Below are positions 33,117 to 43,446 of a stretch of DNA of 64,000 nucleotides, piece by piece. Source of the DNA: an uncultured Mediterranea sp. (GTDB lineage Bacteria > Bacteroidota > Bacteroidia > Bacteroidales > Bacteroidaceae); contig CAMACX010000004.1 of NCBI GenBank assembly GCA_945831575.1, forward strand, positions 1 through 64,000. The letters are read 5' to 3'. The position numbers and the translations under genes are program-made. Within the stretch, counting starts at the first letter, position 1, and each line of letters opens with the position of its first letter. A model generated the notes under the pieces. The model saw only the letters and a list, made by a program, of their open reading frames with translations, made no database searches and was not told the DNA's origin.

Positions 33117-35636
33117 ATGACTATGAGAAGAATCCAACTCCTGCTGTGTGCCGCAGCCTTGCTGGTCGGCACATCCGCCTGGGCAGAGAAGCTGCCCGTC
33201 AACACGTTCCGCCATGCGGGACCTTTCAACCTTTTGCAACCCTATCAGATAGATAGCGTCAACGTGCAGCAAAAAGCGTTCGAGCCCGGTCAGCTGCTCG
33301 ACACGCCCCTCTCGTTTGCCGCCGTGCGGCAAGGGGGCGAGACGTGCAGCACCCTTCCTGTGGCCTCCACAGCTACTTCGGCTGCCTCAGCTACCACAGC
33401 CACCGCAGCCGCCACGGCCAGTCAGGGCGGCTATGCGCTCCACCTGGCCTCGTTCACCATCGACAACCGCCGCTTTGCGGAGGTCAAGCTGACTGTGGAG
33501 GGTATCAAGCACTACCGCCTCTTTGTCGATGGCGAGCGACACGAGGGCGGCCTGCTCAAGCTGGAGCCTGCCTCCCACGAAGTGATTCTGAAGTACCTCG
33601 CCACGCCCGATGAGGTCCAGGAGGCTCCTTCGGTCAGCATCGAGACGGAGCACCAGGAGCTGCTCACCCTGCGGAGCGAGGGACAGCGGATGTTTACCCT
33701 CAGCGACGTGCTCTACGGCACCCGTCTGGGCGGCACCTCGCTCTCGCCCGACGGCCGCTACCTGATGACCACCTTCAACCTGCGCCACGAGGGGGGCAAG
33801 ACAGACCGCATCACGGGCATCAAGGAGCTGGCCACAGGACGCGTCGTGGCCGAGCGGAGCGAACACCTGCAATGGATGCCCCGCTCCATGGCCTACTACT
33901 ACATGCGGAGTGGGGTAGAGGGACGACAGCTCATCAAGGTGGACGTAGCCACGGGGCTGGAGAGCCTGCTGGCCGACGACCTGCCCCAGGGACACTTCAT
34001 GATGGCCCCCACGGAGGATTACCTGCTCTTCACCCTCACGGATGAGGGGCCCAAGGAGAACAAGGAGGTGTATGAGGTGGTGCACCCCGACGACCGCCAG
34101 CCCGGCTGGCGCAACCGTTCGCATCTGGCCAAGTATGACCTCAAGACCGGCCTGATGCAGCCCCTCACCTTCGGCTTCCGCAACGCCTGGTGTAACGACA
34201 TCTCGCAGGACGGCCGCTACCTGCTGATGACGGTCCGTAGCAGCCGCCTGACGGGTCGCCCCACCAAGCTCTACTCCCTCTACCGCCTCAACGTAGAGAC
34301 CCTGCAGGCCGAGCTCTTGGTGGAGAACGATGGCTTCATCGACGGGGCCTGCTTCTCGCCCGACGGCCAGCGCATCCTCATCAGCGGCTCGCCCGAGAGC
34401 CTGGGCGGCATCGGCAAGAAGGTGAAGGAGGGACAGACCCCGAGCATGACCGACGGACAACTCTTCCTGATGACCCTGGCCGACCGCCAGGTGCAGCCCC
34501 TGACGTGTGACTTCAACCCGAGCGTGAGCCGCGTGGAGTGGAATACAGCCGATGGGCAAATCTACTTCATGGCCGAGGACCGTGACTGTGTACACCTCTT
34601 CCGCCTCGATCCCAAGAGCCTCCGCATCCGCCGGCTCGACATTCCCGAAGAGCTCATCAAGCAGTTCAGCCTCGCCTCCGCAGCCCCTGCGATGGCCTAC
34701 TACGGCGAGAGCGCCAGAAACGCCGAACGGCTCTATACCGTCAACCTCAAGAACCTGAAGAGCACCCTCGTGCGTGACCTCTTCCAGGAGCAGATGAGCG
34801 ACGTGGCCCTGGGCGACTGCCGGGCATGGGACTTCGTCAACAGCCGTGGCGACACCATCTGCGGCCGCTTCTACCTGCCTCCCCACTTCGACCCGCAGAA
34901 GCAATACCCCCTCATCGTCAACTACTACGGCGGCTGCTCACCCGTGAGCCGTACCTTTGAGAGCCGCTATCCGCACCATGCCTACGCCGCCCTGGGCTAT
35001 GTGGTCTATGTGATTGAGCCGAGCGGCTGTACCGGCTTCGGACAAGAGTTCTCCGCCCGTCACGTCAATACTGCAGGCGACTACGTGGCCGACGACATCA
35101 TCGAGGGTACCCGTCGCTTTGCCTCCGAGCACCCGTTTGTCAACCCCAAGAAGATAGGCTGCATCGGCGCCTCCTACGGCGGCTTCATGACCCAGTACCT
35201 GCAGACCAAGACCGACCTCTTTGCCGCCGCCATCTCCCATGCCGGCATCAGCGACCACACCAGCTACTGGGGCGAGGGCTACTGGGGCTACTCCTACAGC
35301 GAGATCTCCATGGCCCACAGCTACCCCTGGAAGGACCAGCAGCTCTACGTGGAGCACAGTCCGCTCTACAACGCCGACAAGATACACACCCCGCTGCTCT
35401 TCCTCCATGGCGATGTGGACCACAACGTGCCCGTGGGCGAGAGCATCCAGATGTACACGGCCCTCAAGCTGCTGGGACGCGAGACGGCCATGGTGCTGGT
35501 CAACGGCCAGGACCACCACATACTGGACTACAGCAAGCGCATCCGTTGGCAGAACACCATCTTTGCCTGGTTTGCCAAGTGGCTGCAGGATGACCCCACT
35601 TGGTGGAACAGCCTCTACGCCCCCAAGGCGCTCTGA
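33117..35636 (+). CDS. S9 family peptidase (prolyl oligopeptidase type), exported
   Basis: An 839-residue exported serine peptidase with a cleavable signal (MTMRRIQLLLCAAALLVGTS, then AWA). A beta-propeller-like region covers about 100-580 and an alpha/beta hydrolase domain about 590-839. The nucleophile elbow is GASYGGF (Ser686), the acid is in HGDVDHNVP (Asp768), and the histidine is in NGQDHHIL (about 800). The fold and size fit dipeptidyl-peptidase/acylaminoacyl-peptidase relatives of periplasmic peptide breakdown. An Ala/Thr-rich stretch at about 82-105 is low complexity. It has its own promoter. Confidence 0.94.
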   Translation: MTMRRIQLLLCAAALLVGTSAWAEKLPVNTFRHAGPFNLLQPYQIDSVNVQQKAFEPGQLLDTPLSFAAVRQGGETCSTLPVASTATSAASATTATAAATASQGGYALHLASFTIDNRRFAEVKLTVEGIKHYRLFVDGERHEGGLLKLEPASHEVILKYLATPDEVQEAPSVSIETEHQELLTLRSEGQRMFTLSDVLYGTRLGGTSLSPDGRYLMTTFNLRHEGGKTDRITGIKELATGRVVAERSEHLQWMPRSMAYYYMRSGVEGRQLIKVDVATGLESLLADDLPQGHFMMAPTEDYLLFTLTDEGPKENKEVYEVVHPDDRQPGWRNRSHLAKYDLKTGLMQPLTFGFRNAWCNDISQDGRYLLMTVRSSRLTGRPTKLYSLYRLNVETLQAELLVENDGFIDGACFSPDGQRILISGSPESLGGIGKKVKEGQTPSMTDGQLFLMTLADRQVQPLTCDFNPSVSRVEWNTADGQIYFMAEDRDCVHLFRLDPKSLRIRRLDIPEELIKQFSLASAAPAMAYYGESARNAERLYTVNLKNLKSTLVRDLFQEQMSDVALGDCRAWDFVNSRGDTICGRFYLPPHFDPQKQYPLIVNYYGGCSPVSRTFESRYPHHAYAALGYVVYVIEPSGCTGFGQEFSARHVNTAGDYVADDIIEGTRRFASEHPFVNPKKIGCIGASYGGFMTQYLQTKTDLFAAAISHAGISDHTSYWGEGYWGYSYSEISMAHSYPWKDQQLYVEHSPLYNADKIHTPLLFLHGDVDHNVPVGESIQMYTALKLLGRETAMVLVNGQDHHILDYSKRIRWQNTIFAWFAKWLQDDPTWWNSLYAPKAL

Positions 35637-35667
35637 GTAGTGTTGCTAGCGAAAAGCGGCACAAAGC

Positions 35668-35698
35668 TTTCGTAAAAGGAAAAAGTTCGTTAACTTTG
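35668..35698 (+). promoter_or_regulatory. promoter of obg
   Basis: TTTC, 19 bases, then TAACTTTG, close to the consensus. The ATG is about 105 bases downstream. Confidence 0.6.
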
Positions 35699-35803
35699 CG
35701 CCCCAAAACCGTGACCGCCGCTCCAGGCTGTGTCGGCTGGCTTTCCAGTCCGTGACTCCGGCTGCGGTACATATATAATATAAGGTATAGAGAAGATAGA
35801 ATT

Positions 35804-37006
35804 ATGGCAGAATCAAATTTCGTTGACTACGTGAAGATATACGTCCGCTCGGGCAAGGGCGGAAGAGGTTCCACCCACATGCGACGCGCCAAGTACTGCC
35901 CCAACGGTGGTCCCGATGGCGGCGATGGTGGTCGTGGCGGACACATCATCCTGCGCGGTAACCGCAACTACTGGACCCTGCTCCACCTGCGTTACGACCG
36001 CCATATCCTGGCCGGCCATGGCGAGAGCGGCTCCAAGAACCGCAGCTTCGGCAAGGATGGCGAGGACAAGGTCATCGAGGTGCCCTGCGGCACCGTGGTC
36101 TATAATGCCGAGACGGGGCAGTACCTCTGCGACGTGACCGAGCATGGGCAGGAGGTCATCCTCCTCAAGGGAGGTCGCGGCGGACTGGGTAACTGGCACT
36201 TCAAGACAGCCACCCGTCAGGCCCCGCGCTTTGCCCAGCCCGGCGAACCGATGCAGGAGCTGACCGTCATCATGGAGCTTAAGCTGCTGGCCGACGTCGG
36301 CCTTGTGGGTTTCCCCAACGCCGGCAAGAGCACCCTGCTCGCCTCGCTCTCATCGGCCAAGCCCAAGATAGCCAACTACCCCTTCACCACCATGGAGCCG
36401 AGTCTGGGTATCGTCTCCTACCGTGACGGCAAGTCGTTCGTCATGGCCGACATCCCCGGCATCATCGAGGGGGCCAGCGCCGGCAAGGGGTTGGGTCTCC
36501 GCTTCCTGCGCCACATCGAGCGCAACTCGCTCCTGCTCTTCATGGTGCCTGCCGATAGCGACGACATCACCCGCGAATATGAGATTCTGCTCAACGAGCT
36601 CCGCACCTTCAACCCCGAGATGCTCGACAAGCAACGGGTGCTGGCTGTGACCAAATGCGACATGCTCGATGAGGAGCTGATGCACGAGATAGAGCCCACC
36701 CTGCCGCAGGACGTTCCCCATCTCTTCATCTCTGCCGTTCAGGGTCTGGGGCTGACGCAACTCAAGGACCTGCTCTGGGAGGCCCTCAATGCCGAGAGCA
36801 ACAAACTGGAGGGCCATATCGAGAAGATAGCCCATCGCGACAAGGACATGAGCCACCTGCAGGAGGAGCTGAGCGATGAGGGCGAGACCGAGGACCTCAG
36901 CATCGAGTACATTGACGATGAGGAGGATATCGAGGAACTGGAGGATTTTGAGTACGAGGAGGATTGGGACGAATCCCTGGACGAAGGAGAGGAGGAGCCG
37001 AGATGA
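35804..37006 (+). CDS. obg: Obg GTPase
   Basis: A ribosome-associated GTPase needed for large-subunit assembly and stress control. It is 400 residues. The glycine-rich Obg fold (about 1-158) has [12 protein letters not shown]. The G domain has G1 GFPNAGKST (169-177), switch [11 protein letters not shown] (216-224), G4 TKCD and G5 SAV. The tail from about 360 is very acidic ([18 protein letters not shown]), typical of Bacteroidota Obg. The stop overlaps the next start in ATGA. In related genomes obg often follows adk; here it follows a peptidase gene. Confidence 0.96.
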   Translation: MAESNFVDYVKIYVRSGKGGRGSTHMRRAKYCPNGGPDGGDGGRGGHIILRGNRNYWTLLHLRYDRHILAGHGESGSKNRSFGKDGEDKVIEVPCGTVVYNAETGQYLCDVTEHGQEVILLKGGRGGLGNWHFKTATRQAPRFAQPGEPMQELTVIMELKLLADVGLVGFPNAGKSTLLASLSSAKPKIANYPFTTMEPSLGIVSYRDGKSFVMADIPGIIEGASAGKGLGLRFLRHIERNSLLLFMVPADSDDITREYEILLNELRTFNPEMLDKQRVLAVTKCDMLDEELMHEIEPTLPQDVPHLFISAVQGLGLTQLKDLLWEALNAESNKLEGHIEKIAHRDKDMSHLQEELSDEGETEDLSIEYIDDEEDIEELEDFEYEEDWDESLDEGEEEPR

Positions 37007-37671
37007 AGTACCAGTTTGCCCTCTCCCCCGAGATACAGGCCGCCTGCCCCCAATACCGTGGGGCCGCCGTCTATGCCCAGGTGGTCAATACCCCCTTCAG
37101 CGAAGGCCTTTGGCAAGAGATAGACCAGTTTACTGCCGACCTGCTGGCCACGAGCAACCCCGAGCTGAGCAAGCAGCAGCCGGCCATTGCCGCCACCCGT
37201 GAGGCCTACCGCCGTTGCGGCAAGGACCCCAGCCGCTACCGTCCCTCAGCCGAAGCGCTCCGCCGCCGCCTGCTCAAGGGCATGAAGCTCTACCAGATTG
37301 ATACCCTGGTTGATCTGATTAACCTCGTCTCCCTCCGTACGGGCTACTCCATCGGCGGCTTTGATGCCGACAAGATAGTGGGTACCACGCTCACGCTGGG
37401 CATCGGTCGGGCTAACGAGCCCTTCGAAGGCATTGGCCGTGGCGTGCTCAACATCGAGGGCCTGCCCGTCTATCGCGACGAGCTGGGCGGCATCGGTACC
37501 CCGACGAGCGACAACGAGCGCACCAAGATGGGACTGGAGACCACTCACATCCTGGCCGTCATCAACGGCTATAGCGGAAACGAGGGACTTCAGGAGGCTG
37601 CCGAGATGACGCTCTGCCTGCTGGAGCGCTATGCTTCGGCTACGGAAGGCGAATACATCCTCTATCCGTAG
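37003..37671 (+). CDS. B3/4 tRNA-binding domain protein
   Basis: A 222-residue protein with the B3/B4 domain known from the beta subunit of phenylalanyl-tRNA synthetase, where it takes part in editing. Visible conserved blocks are [40 protein letters not shown] and [19 protein letters not shown]. Stand-alone members may remove mischarged amino acids, but this is not established. The start [10 protein letters not shown] overlaps the obg stop by four bases (ATGA), so the two are translationally coupled. Confidence 0.88.
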   Translation: MKYQFALSPEIQAACPQYRGAAVYAQVVNTPFSEGLWQEIDQFTADLLATSNPELSKQQPAIAATREAYRRCGKDPSRYRPSAEALRRRLLKGMKLYQIDTLVDLINLVSLRTGYSIGGFDADKIVGTTLTLGIGRANEPFEGIGRGVLNIEGLPVYRDELGGIGTPTSDNERTKMGLETTHILAVINGYSGNEGLQEAAEMTLCLLERYASATEGEYILYP

Positions 37672-37720
37672 TTTTTGATGAAAAGTGGGCTAAACATGCA
37701 CGGATATGAAAACGTTTTGC

Positions 37721-37728
37721 TATTTTTG
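37721..37728 (+). promoter_or_regulatory. putative -7 element of phoH
   Basis: TATTTTTG fits TAnnTTTG, about 70 bases before the ATG. A good -33 match is not seen. Confidence 0.45.
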
Positions 37729-37798
37729 CGCCAATTTTATCGCATATCCATGCAGATTATTGTAGAATTAGTATAAGTACGTTGAACAGAAGGCATAC

Positions 37799-38791
37799 AT
37801 GATAGAGAAACTGATTGTACTTGAAGAGGTTGACCCCGTCATCTTCTATGGCGTGAACAACGCCAACATGCAGCTTATCAAGGCGCTCTACCCCAAGCTG
37901 CGCATCGTGGCACGCGGCAATGTAATCAAGGTGCTGGGCGATGAGGAGGAGATGTGCGCCTTTGAGGAGAACATCCTCAAGCTGGAGCGCCATTGTGCGG
38001 AGTACAACTCCCTGAAGGAGGAGGCCATCATCGACATCATCAAGGGCAACGCCCCACAGGCCGAGAAGGCGGGCAACGTCATCGTCTTCAGCGTGACGGG
38101 AAAGCCCATCATTCCCCGCTCAGAGAATCAGCAGAAGTTGGTCGAGGCGTTCCAGAAGAGTGACATGGTCTTTGCCATCGGTCCTGCCGGTTCGGGTAAG
38201 ACCTATACCGCCATCGCCCTGGCCGTGCGTGCCCTCAAGAACAAGGAAATCAAGAAGATCATCCTCAGTCGCCCCGCCGTAGAGGCCGGTGAGAAGCTCG
38301 GCTTCCTCCCCGGCGACATGAAGGAGAAGATTGACCCCTACCTGCAGCCCCTCTACGACGCCCTGCAGGACATGATTCCTGCCGCCAAGCTACAGGAACT
38401 GATGGACACCAACGTCATCCAGATAGCCCCTCTGGCCTTCATGCGTGGCCGCACGCTCAACGATGCCGTCGTCATCCTCGACGAGGCGCAAAACACTACC
38501 TCGGCTCAAATCAAGATGTTCCTCACCCGTATGGGCATGAACACCAAGATGATTGTCACGGGTGACATGACGCAGATTGACCTCCCCGCCAGCCAGACCT
38601 CCGGCCTCGTCCAAGCCCTCCGTATCCTCAAGGATGTAAAAGGCATCAGCTTCATTGAGCTGAATCAAAAGGACATCGTCCGCCATCGATTGGTGACGCA
38701 GATTGTATCTGCCTACGAGCGTTATGACAAGGAGCAAAAGGCTGAACGCGAGAGACGCAAAGAAGAACAAAGAATTAGTCAAACTAACTAA
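37799..38791 (+). CDS. PhoH-like ATPase
   Basis: A 330-residue cytoplasmic ATPase of the PhoH/YbeZ family, linked to RNA metabolism and ribosome maturation in other bacteria. Walker A is GPAGSGKTYTA (about 129-139), Walker B VVILDEAQNTT (about 223-233), followed by VTGDMTQIDLP. An N-terminal domain of about 110 residues and a charged C-terminal tail flank the core. It is the first gene of a phoH-purC-menG run with spacers of 6 and 21 bases. Confidence 0.95.
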   Translation: MIEKLIVLEEVDPVIFYGVNNANMQLIKALYPKLRIVARGNVIKVLGDEEEMCAFEENILKLERHCAEYNSLKEEAIIDIIKGNAPQAEKAGNVIVFSVTGKPIIPRSENQQKLVEAFQKSDMVFAIGPAGSGKTYTAIALAVRALKNKEIKKIILSRPAVEAGEKLGFLPGDMKEKIDPYLQPLYDALQDMIPAAKLQELMDTNVIQIAPLAFMRGRTLNDAVVILDEAQNTTSAQIKMFLTRMGMNTKMIVTGDMTQIDLPASQTSGLVQALRILKDVKGISFIELNQKDIVRHRLVTQIVSAYERYDKEQKAERERRKEEQRISQTN

Positions 38792-38797
38792 AAAAAT

Positions 38798-39739
38798 ATG
38801 AAAGCTTTAACTGCAACTGAATTTAACTTTCCTGGACAGAAGAGTGTCTATCATGGAAAGGTACGCGATGTGTATAACATTGGTGGTGAGAAGCTGGTGA
38901 TGGTCGCTACCGACCGTATCTCGGCTTTCGACGTGATTCTGCCTAAGGGCATTCCCTTCAAGGGCCAGATGCTCAACCAGATTGCTGCCAAGTTTCTGGA
39001 CGCTACGACAGACATCTGCCCCAACTGGAAGCTGGCTACGCCCGACCCGATGGTGACCGTGGGCGTGATGTGTGAAGGTTTCCCCGTGGAGATGATCGTA
39101 CGTGGCTACCTCTGTGGCTCGGCATGGCGTGCCTACAAGAGTGGCGTGCGCGAAATCTGTGACGTGCGTCTGCCCGAAGGCATGAAGGAGAATGAAAAAT
39201 TCCCCACGCCCATCATCACCCCTACCACAAAGGCTGAGATTGGTGAGCACGATGCAGACATCTCGAAGGAGGAAATCCTGGCCCGTGGCCTGGCTACCCC
39301 CGAGGAGTATGCCCTGCTGGAGAAATATACCCTGGCCCTCTTCCAACGCGGTACGGAGATTGCGGCCCAGCGTGGTCTGATTCTCGTGGATACCAAGTAC
39401 GAATTTGGCAAGCACAACGGTCAGATTTACCTGATGGACGAGATTCATACCCCCGACTCCAGCCGCTACTTCTACAGCGAAGGCTACGAGGAGCGCTTTG
39501 CCAAGGGTGAACCGCAGAAGCAACTCTCCAAGGAGTTCGTACGTGAGTGGTTGATGGACAACGGTTTCCAGGGCAAGGCCGGACAGCAGGTGCCCGAGAT
39601 GACAGATGAGATCGTGAAAAGCATCAGCGACCGCTACATCGAACTCTATGAGCACATCACGGGTGAACGTTTCGTGAAGGAGGATGCAGGCGACATTGCC
39701 GCACGCATCGAGAAGAATGTGACCGACTACCTGAAGTAA
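38798..39739 (+). CDS. purC: phosphoribosylaminoimidazole-succinocarboxamide synthase
   Basis: SAICAR synthetase of purine biosynthesis joins aspartate to CAIR with ATP. It is 313 residues. Conserved blocks are [20 protein letters not shown] (about 13-32), [47 protein letters not shown] and [15 protein letters not shown]. This is the longer bacterial/yeast-like form found in Bacteroidota. It follows phoH by six bases and precedes menG. Confidence 0.97.
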   Translation: MKALTATEFNFPGQKSVYHGKVRDVYNIGGEKLVMVATDRISAFDVILPKGIPFKGQMLNQIAAKFLDATTDICPNWKLATPDPMVTVGVMCEGFPVEMIVRGYLCGSAWRAYKSGVREICDVRLPEGMKENEKFPTPIITPTTKAEIGEHDADISKEEILARGLATPEEYALLEKYTLALFQRGTEIAAQRGLILVDTKYEFGKHNGQIYLMDEIHTPDSSRYFYSEGYEERFAKGEPQKQLSKEFVREWLMDNGFQGKAGQQVPEMTDEIVKSISDRYIELYEHITGERFVKEDAGDIAARIEKNVTDYLK

Positions 39740-39760
39740 TCCTGTCAAGGTAACGAAAGC

Positions 39761-40501
39761 ATGGAATATCCCCAAGAGAAAGTGAGGCCGCAAGGCTATG
39801 GCGACGGGAGCAAGCGTGAGCAGGTGGAGCAGATGTTTGACCACATCGCTCCCACCTACGACCGCTTGAACCACACCATGTCGATGGGCATCGACCGCAG
39901 CTGGCGCAAGAGGGCCATTCGCGCCCTCATGCCATACGCTCCGCAGCAGCTGCTCGACGTGGCTACCGGCACGGGCGACTTTGCCCTGCAGGCCTGCTGC
40001 TTGCTCCATCCAGCGCAGCTCACGGGCATCGACATCTCAGAAGGCATGATGGAGGTGGGACGTGAGAAGGTGAAGGCCGCCGGGCTGGAGCAGGTTATCC
40101 GCTTCGAGAAGCAGGACTGCACGCAGCTCACCTTTGCCGACGAGACGTTTGATGCCGTGACCGTTGCCTTTGGCATCCGTAACTTCGAGCACCTGGACCG
40201 CGGGCTCTCGGAGATGTGTCGCGTGTTGCGGCGTGGAGGCCATCTGGTCATCCTCGAGCTCTCCGCCCCCGAGCGTTTCCCCATGAAGCAGCTCTACCGC
40301 CTCTATGCCGGATACTTCATCCCCGCCGTAGGTCGGTTGATTTCGCGCGACAAGGGAGCCTACACCTACCTCCCCGAGAGCATTCAGGCTTTCCCCCAAG
40401 GCGAAGTGATGCAAGAGGTGATTCGCAAGGCCGGCTTCACAAAGGTAAGCTTCAAGCGCCTCACCTTCGGCGTCTGCACCCTCTACATCGCAGAAAAATA
40501 A
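39761..40501 (+). CDS. menG: demethylmenaquinone methyltransferase
   Basis: A 246-residue class I SAM methyltransferase of the UbiE/MenG family that makes the last step of menaquinone synthesis. Features: [20 protein letters not shown] (about 26-45), SAM motif [15 protein letters not shown] (about 63-76), [15 protein letters not shown], and [17 protein letters not shown]. Bacteroidales use menaquinone, so I name it menG rather than ubiE. It acts downstream of MenA, encoded about 35 kb away. Confidence 0.95.
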   Translation: MEYPQEKVRPQGYGDGSKREQVEQMFDHIAPTYDRLNHTMSMGIDRSWRKRAIRALMPYAPQQLLDVATGTGDFALQACCLLHPAQLTGIDISEGMMEVGREKVKAAGLEQVIRFEKQDCTQLTFADETFDAVTVAFGIRNFEHLDRGLSEMCRVLRRGGHLVILELSAPERFPMKQLYRLYAGYFIPAVGRLISRDKGAYTYLPESIQAFPQGEVMQEVIRKAGFTKVSFKRLTFGVCTLYIAEK

Positions 40502-40515
40502 CCTCCATTGTGAAG

Positions 40516-40571
40516 CTACGAGCTACGAGCTAAAAGCTACAAGTGAAACCTAATCACTAAACACTAATCAC
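40516..40571. repeat. paired heptamer arrays, complement orientation
   Basis: Four units of CTACGAG/CTAAAAG/CTACAAG at 40516-40543 (complement of CTTGTAG-like heptamers), then three TAATCAC/TAAACAC units at 40551-40571 (complement of GTGATTA). Read on the minus strand, the order is the same as at 31786-31847. Confidence 0.85.
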
Positions 40572-40580
40572 TAGAAAAAA

Positions 40581-41324
40581 ATGAATCAATACGGACTGAT
40601 TGGCTATCCCTTGGGGCACTCGTTCTCCGTGGGGTACTTTAATGAGAAATTCAAGGCAGAGCATATTGATGCCGAGTATCTTAACTTCGAGATACCCAGT
40701 ATTGACCGCTTCATGGAAGTGGTGGAGGAACATCCCAATCTGTGCGGATTGAATGTCACCATCCCCTACAAACAGCAGGTGATTCCCTTTCTGGACGAAC
40801 TCGATAAGACGGCTGCGGCCATTGGGGCCGTCAATGTCATCAAAGTCATTCGCCTGCCTAAGGGAAAGGTGAAGCTGGTGGGGTACAATTCCGATGTGAT
40901 AGGTTTCTGCCAGAGTATTGAGCCGCTCCTCACGGCCCATCATACCCATGCGTTGGTGCTCGGCACAGGTGGTGCCTCCAAGGCGGTGACTTACGGGCTG
41001 AAGAGCCTCGGCCTTCAGCCGGTCTATGTGTCGCGCACCAAGCGGGAGAACATCCTCTGCTACAACGACCTCTCTCCCGAGGTGATGGCGCAATATAGCG
41101 TGATTGTCAACACCTCGCCTGTGGGCATGTACCCCAAGGTGGACCAATGTCCCGACATTCCCTACAATCTCCTTACTCCCAACCACCTGCTCTACGACCT
41201 GATTTACAATCCCGATGAGACCCTCTTTCTCAAGAAGGGCAAGGCGCATGGGGCGGTGACGAAGAACGGTCTGGAGATGTTGCTCCTTCAGGCCTTCGCC
41301 GCCTGGAACATCTGGAATGAGTAA
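40581..41324 (+). CDS. aroE: shikimate dehydrogenase
   Basis: AroE reduces 3-dehydroshikimate with NADPH in aromatic amino acid synthesis. It is 247 residues, somewhat short but typical for Bacteroidota. The substrate-binding GYPLGHSFSVGYFNEKF, the catalytic lysine in NVTIPYKQQVIPFLDEL and the nucleotide-binding VLGTGGASKAVTYGL are visible. SPVGMYPK and YDLIYNPDETLFL are further family blocks. Its end overlaps the longest frame of the next gene by eight bases. Confidence 0.94.
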   Translation: MNQYGLIGYPLGHSFSVGYFNEKFKAEHIDAEYLNFEIPSIDRFMEVVEEHPNLCGLNVTIPYKQQVIPFLDELDKTAAAIGAVNVIKVIRLPKGKVKLVGYNSDVIGFCQSIEPLLTAHHTHALVLGTGGASKAVTYGLKSLGLQPVYVSRTKRENILCYNDLSPEVMAQYSVIVNTSPVGMYPKVDQCPDIPYNLLTPNHLLYDLIYNPDETLFLKKGKAHGAVTKNGLEMLLLQAFAAWNIWNE

Positions 41325-41370
41325 TCGGATGAGTTTATCTCGATGTGTCACAGCAATCCTTAAGCATCCA

Positions 41371-42351
41371 ATGAAGAAGAACCTGAAACGCCTGTCGATT
41401 ATTCTGATCCTGTTGCTTACCCTCGTGGTGTGTGCAGGTTATTATCTCCTGGGTTATGCCTTAAGGCCCAGCGACTTGGCCATCCGCAGCCGCAATGTCG
41501 AGGAGTCTGTGGAAGTCATGACCGAGCGTTATCCGGTCCTGAAGCCTTGGCTGGACAGTCTCTCTACCGCTCAAGCCCTCCGCGAGGTGTGGATGACTGG
41601 AGCGGTAGGCGAGAACCTTCATGCGCTCTATGTGGAGGCGGCGCAGCCCACCGACCGGACGGCGGTCATCGTGCATGGTTATACCGACAACGCCATCCGT
41701 ATGATGATGATAGGCTACCTCTACAGCCACGAACTGGGTTACAATATCCTCTTGCCCGACCTCCACGGCCACGGCCTGAGTGAGGGTAACGAGATTCGCA
41801 TGGGATGGCTTGACCGGCTCGACGTGCTGCAATGGATGCTCTATGCCGACGAGCTCTTTGGCCGTCCCAATGGAGGCACTACCCGCATGGTGGTGCATGG
41901 CATCTCCATGGGAGCTGCCACGACGATGATGCTCTCGGGCGATGTCAACAGGGAGGGCAACCTCATGCCCTTCGTCAAGTGCTTTGTGGAGGACTGTGGC
42001 TACACGAGCGTGTGGGACGAGTTCCGCGGCGAGCTGAAGGGGCAGTTTGGCCTGCCTGCTTTCCCGCTGCTGCATGTAGCCAGTCTGTTGTGTAGCGTGG
42101 AGTATGGCTGGAGCTTCCGCGAGGCCTCTGCCTTGCATCAGGTGGCCCGTTGCGACCTGCCCATGCTCTTCATTCACGGTGAGTGTGACGACTTTGTCCC
42201 CACGGCGATGGTCTATCCCCTTTACGAGGCCAAGCCCGAGCCCAAGGCGCTCTGGATAGCTCCTGGCTCGGCTCACGCCCACGCGTACCGTGACCATCCC
42301 GAGGAATATACAGCCCGTGTCAAGGCCTTCGTCAATCAATATATTCCCTAG
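41371..42351 (+). CDS. membrane-anchored alpha/beta hydrolase
   Basis: A 326-residue hydrolase of the alpha/beta fold, anchored by an N-terminal helix (LSIILILLLTLVVCAGYYLL). The start MKKNLKRLSIIL at 41371 was preferred to an in-frame ATG at 41317, because the extra residues precede the Lys-rich signal-anchor. The oxyanion region is VIVHGYTDNA, the nucleophile is in HGISMGAAT, the acid probably in FIHGECDDFVP and the histidine in GSAHAHAY. Substrate is unknown; related proteins include BEM46-type and X-Pro aminopeptidase-like hydrolases. Confidence 0.87.
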   Translation: MKKNLKRLSIILILLLTLVVCAGYYLLGYALRPSDLAIRSRNVEESVEVMTERYPVLKPWLDSLSTAQALREVWMTGAVGENLHALYVEAAQPTDRTAVIVHGYTDNAIRMMMIGYLYSHELGYNILLPDLHGHGLSEGNEIRMGWLDRLDVLQWMLYADELFGRPNGGTTRMVVHGISMGAATTMMLSGDVNREGNLMPFVKCFVEDCGYTSVWDEFRGELKGQFGLPAFPLLHVASLLCSVEYGWSFREASALHQVARCDLPMLFIHGECDDFVPTAMVYPLYEAKPEPKALWIAPGSAHAHAYRDHPEEYTARVKAFVNQYIP

Positions 42352-42463
42352 CCGGTGTGATAAAAGGCCTGCTGCTTACGACTGATAAGATGCAAGTAGC
42401 TTATGACTGATGAATAGATACAATCTGTGTACAACAGATGATAATGATAAATAATACAATAGC

Positions 42464-43405
42464 ATGATGATAAAGATGTCACAACCCCTTCGTCTCTTGT
42501 CCTTGGCCCTCCTGCTGGTGGTTCAGCTTTCGTTGCAGGCAGCAGGAACTGGCAAGGTCTATACTACGGATAATATCCCCAAGGTCCACCTTCAGGACCG
42601 TAGCCGCTATACCTGCAACCCCGATGGCATCCTTTCTGAGGCCGCTTGCGACAGCATCGACCGCATGCTCTTCGCTCTGGAGGAGCAGACGGGTATTGAG
42701 ACGGTAGTGGTCGTGGTGGGGAGCATAGGTCAGGAGGACTGCTTCCAATTTGCCCACAAGCTGTTCAACGAGTGGGGTGTGGGCAAAAAGAAGAACAACA
42801 ACGGACTCGTGGTGTTGCTCGTGCTCGACCAGCGTTACATCCAGTTTGTTACCGGCCTGGGGTTGGAGGGCGACCTGCCTGATGCCCTCTGTAAACGCAT
42901 CCAGATGAAGTACATGTTCACCCCTTTCAAGGAGGGTGACTGGGACAGCGGCATGGTGGCCGGCATGAAGGCCGTCTGTGCCACCCTTGACGGCTCGATG
43001 GAGGCTGACCCTGAGGAGGAAGAAGACCTCACTTGGACGATATTTATCTTGATAGCCTGCATCCTGGGTGTCTCCCTCTTCTGCATTATTTGGGGTATCT
43101 ATGCTGCCACTAAGTGTCCCCATTGCGGTAAACACAAGCTGCAGCGCACCTCTACCCGTCTGCTCTACCGCCGTGGTGGGGTCAAGAAGGAAGAGGTGGT
43201 CTATACCTGCCTCAACTGTGGTCACGTAGTGCGCCGTCAGCAAAGCTCCTACGATGAGAACTACCGCGGAAATAGTGGTGGTCATGGTCCCATCATTTTC
43301 GGTGGCATGGGAGGCGGCGGCGGCTTCAGCGGCGGAGGCGGCTTCGGTGGAGGAAGCTTCGGAGGCGGCTTCAGCGGCGGCGGTGGCGCAGGGACGAGAT
43401 TCTGA
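42464..43405 (+). CDS. TPM-domain protein with zinc ribbon and Gly-rich tail
   Basis: A 313-residue protein of the TPM (YgcG-like) family, linked to photosystem or membrane-protein maintenance in other organisms. It has a signal peptide (about 5-25), a TPM domain (about 45-170, GIETVVVVVGSIGQEDCFQF, FVTGLGLEGDLPD), a transmembrane helix (about 185-215), a zinc ribbon (CPHCGKH then CLNCGH) and a C-terminal tail of Gly-Phe-Ser repeats. It is followed by lemA, a usual partner, though here with a 226-base repeat-filled spacer between. Confidence 0.9.
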   Translation: MMIKMSQPLRLLSLALLLVVQLSLQAAGTGKVYTTDNIPKVHLQDRSRYTCNPDGILSEAACDSIDRMLFALEEQTGIETVVVVVGSIGQEDCFQFAHKLFNEWGVGKKKNNNGLVVLLVLDQRYIQFVTGLGLEGDLPDALCKRIQMKYMFTPFKEGDWDSGMVAGMKAVCATLDGSMEADPEEEEDLTWTIFILIACILGVSLFCIIWGIYAATKCPHCGKHKLQRTSTRLLYRRGGVKKEEVVYTCLNCGHVVRRQQSSYDENYRGNSGGHGPIIFGGMGGGGGFSGGGGFGGGSFGGGFSGGGGAGTRF

Positions 43406-43446
43406 TTGTCTGGACTGAGAAGCAACTATCCCAATAGTAATAACTC

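Noticed and set aside
33387-34904. Open frame of 505 codons opposite the S9 peptidase
   Set aside because: Shadow of a strongly supported gene with catalytic motifs; no motif or ribosome-binding site of its own.
38807-40009. Open frame of 400 codons opposite purC and menG
   Set aside because: It spans two well-supported genes and their spacer in antisense; composition is typical of a shadow.
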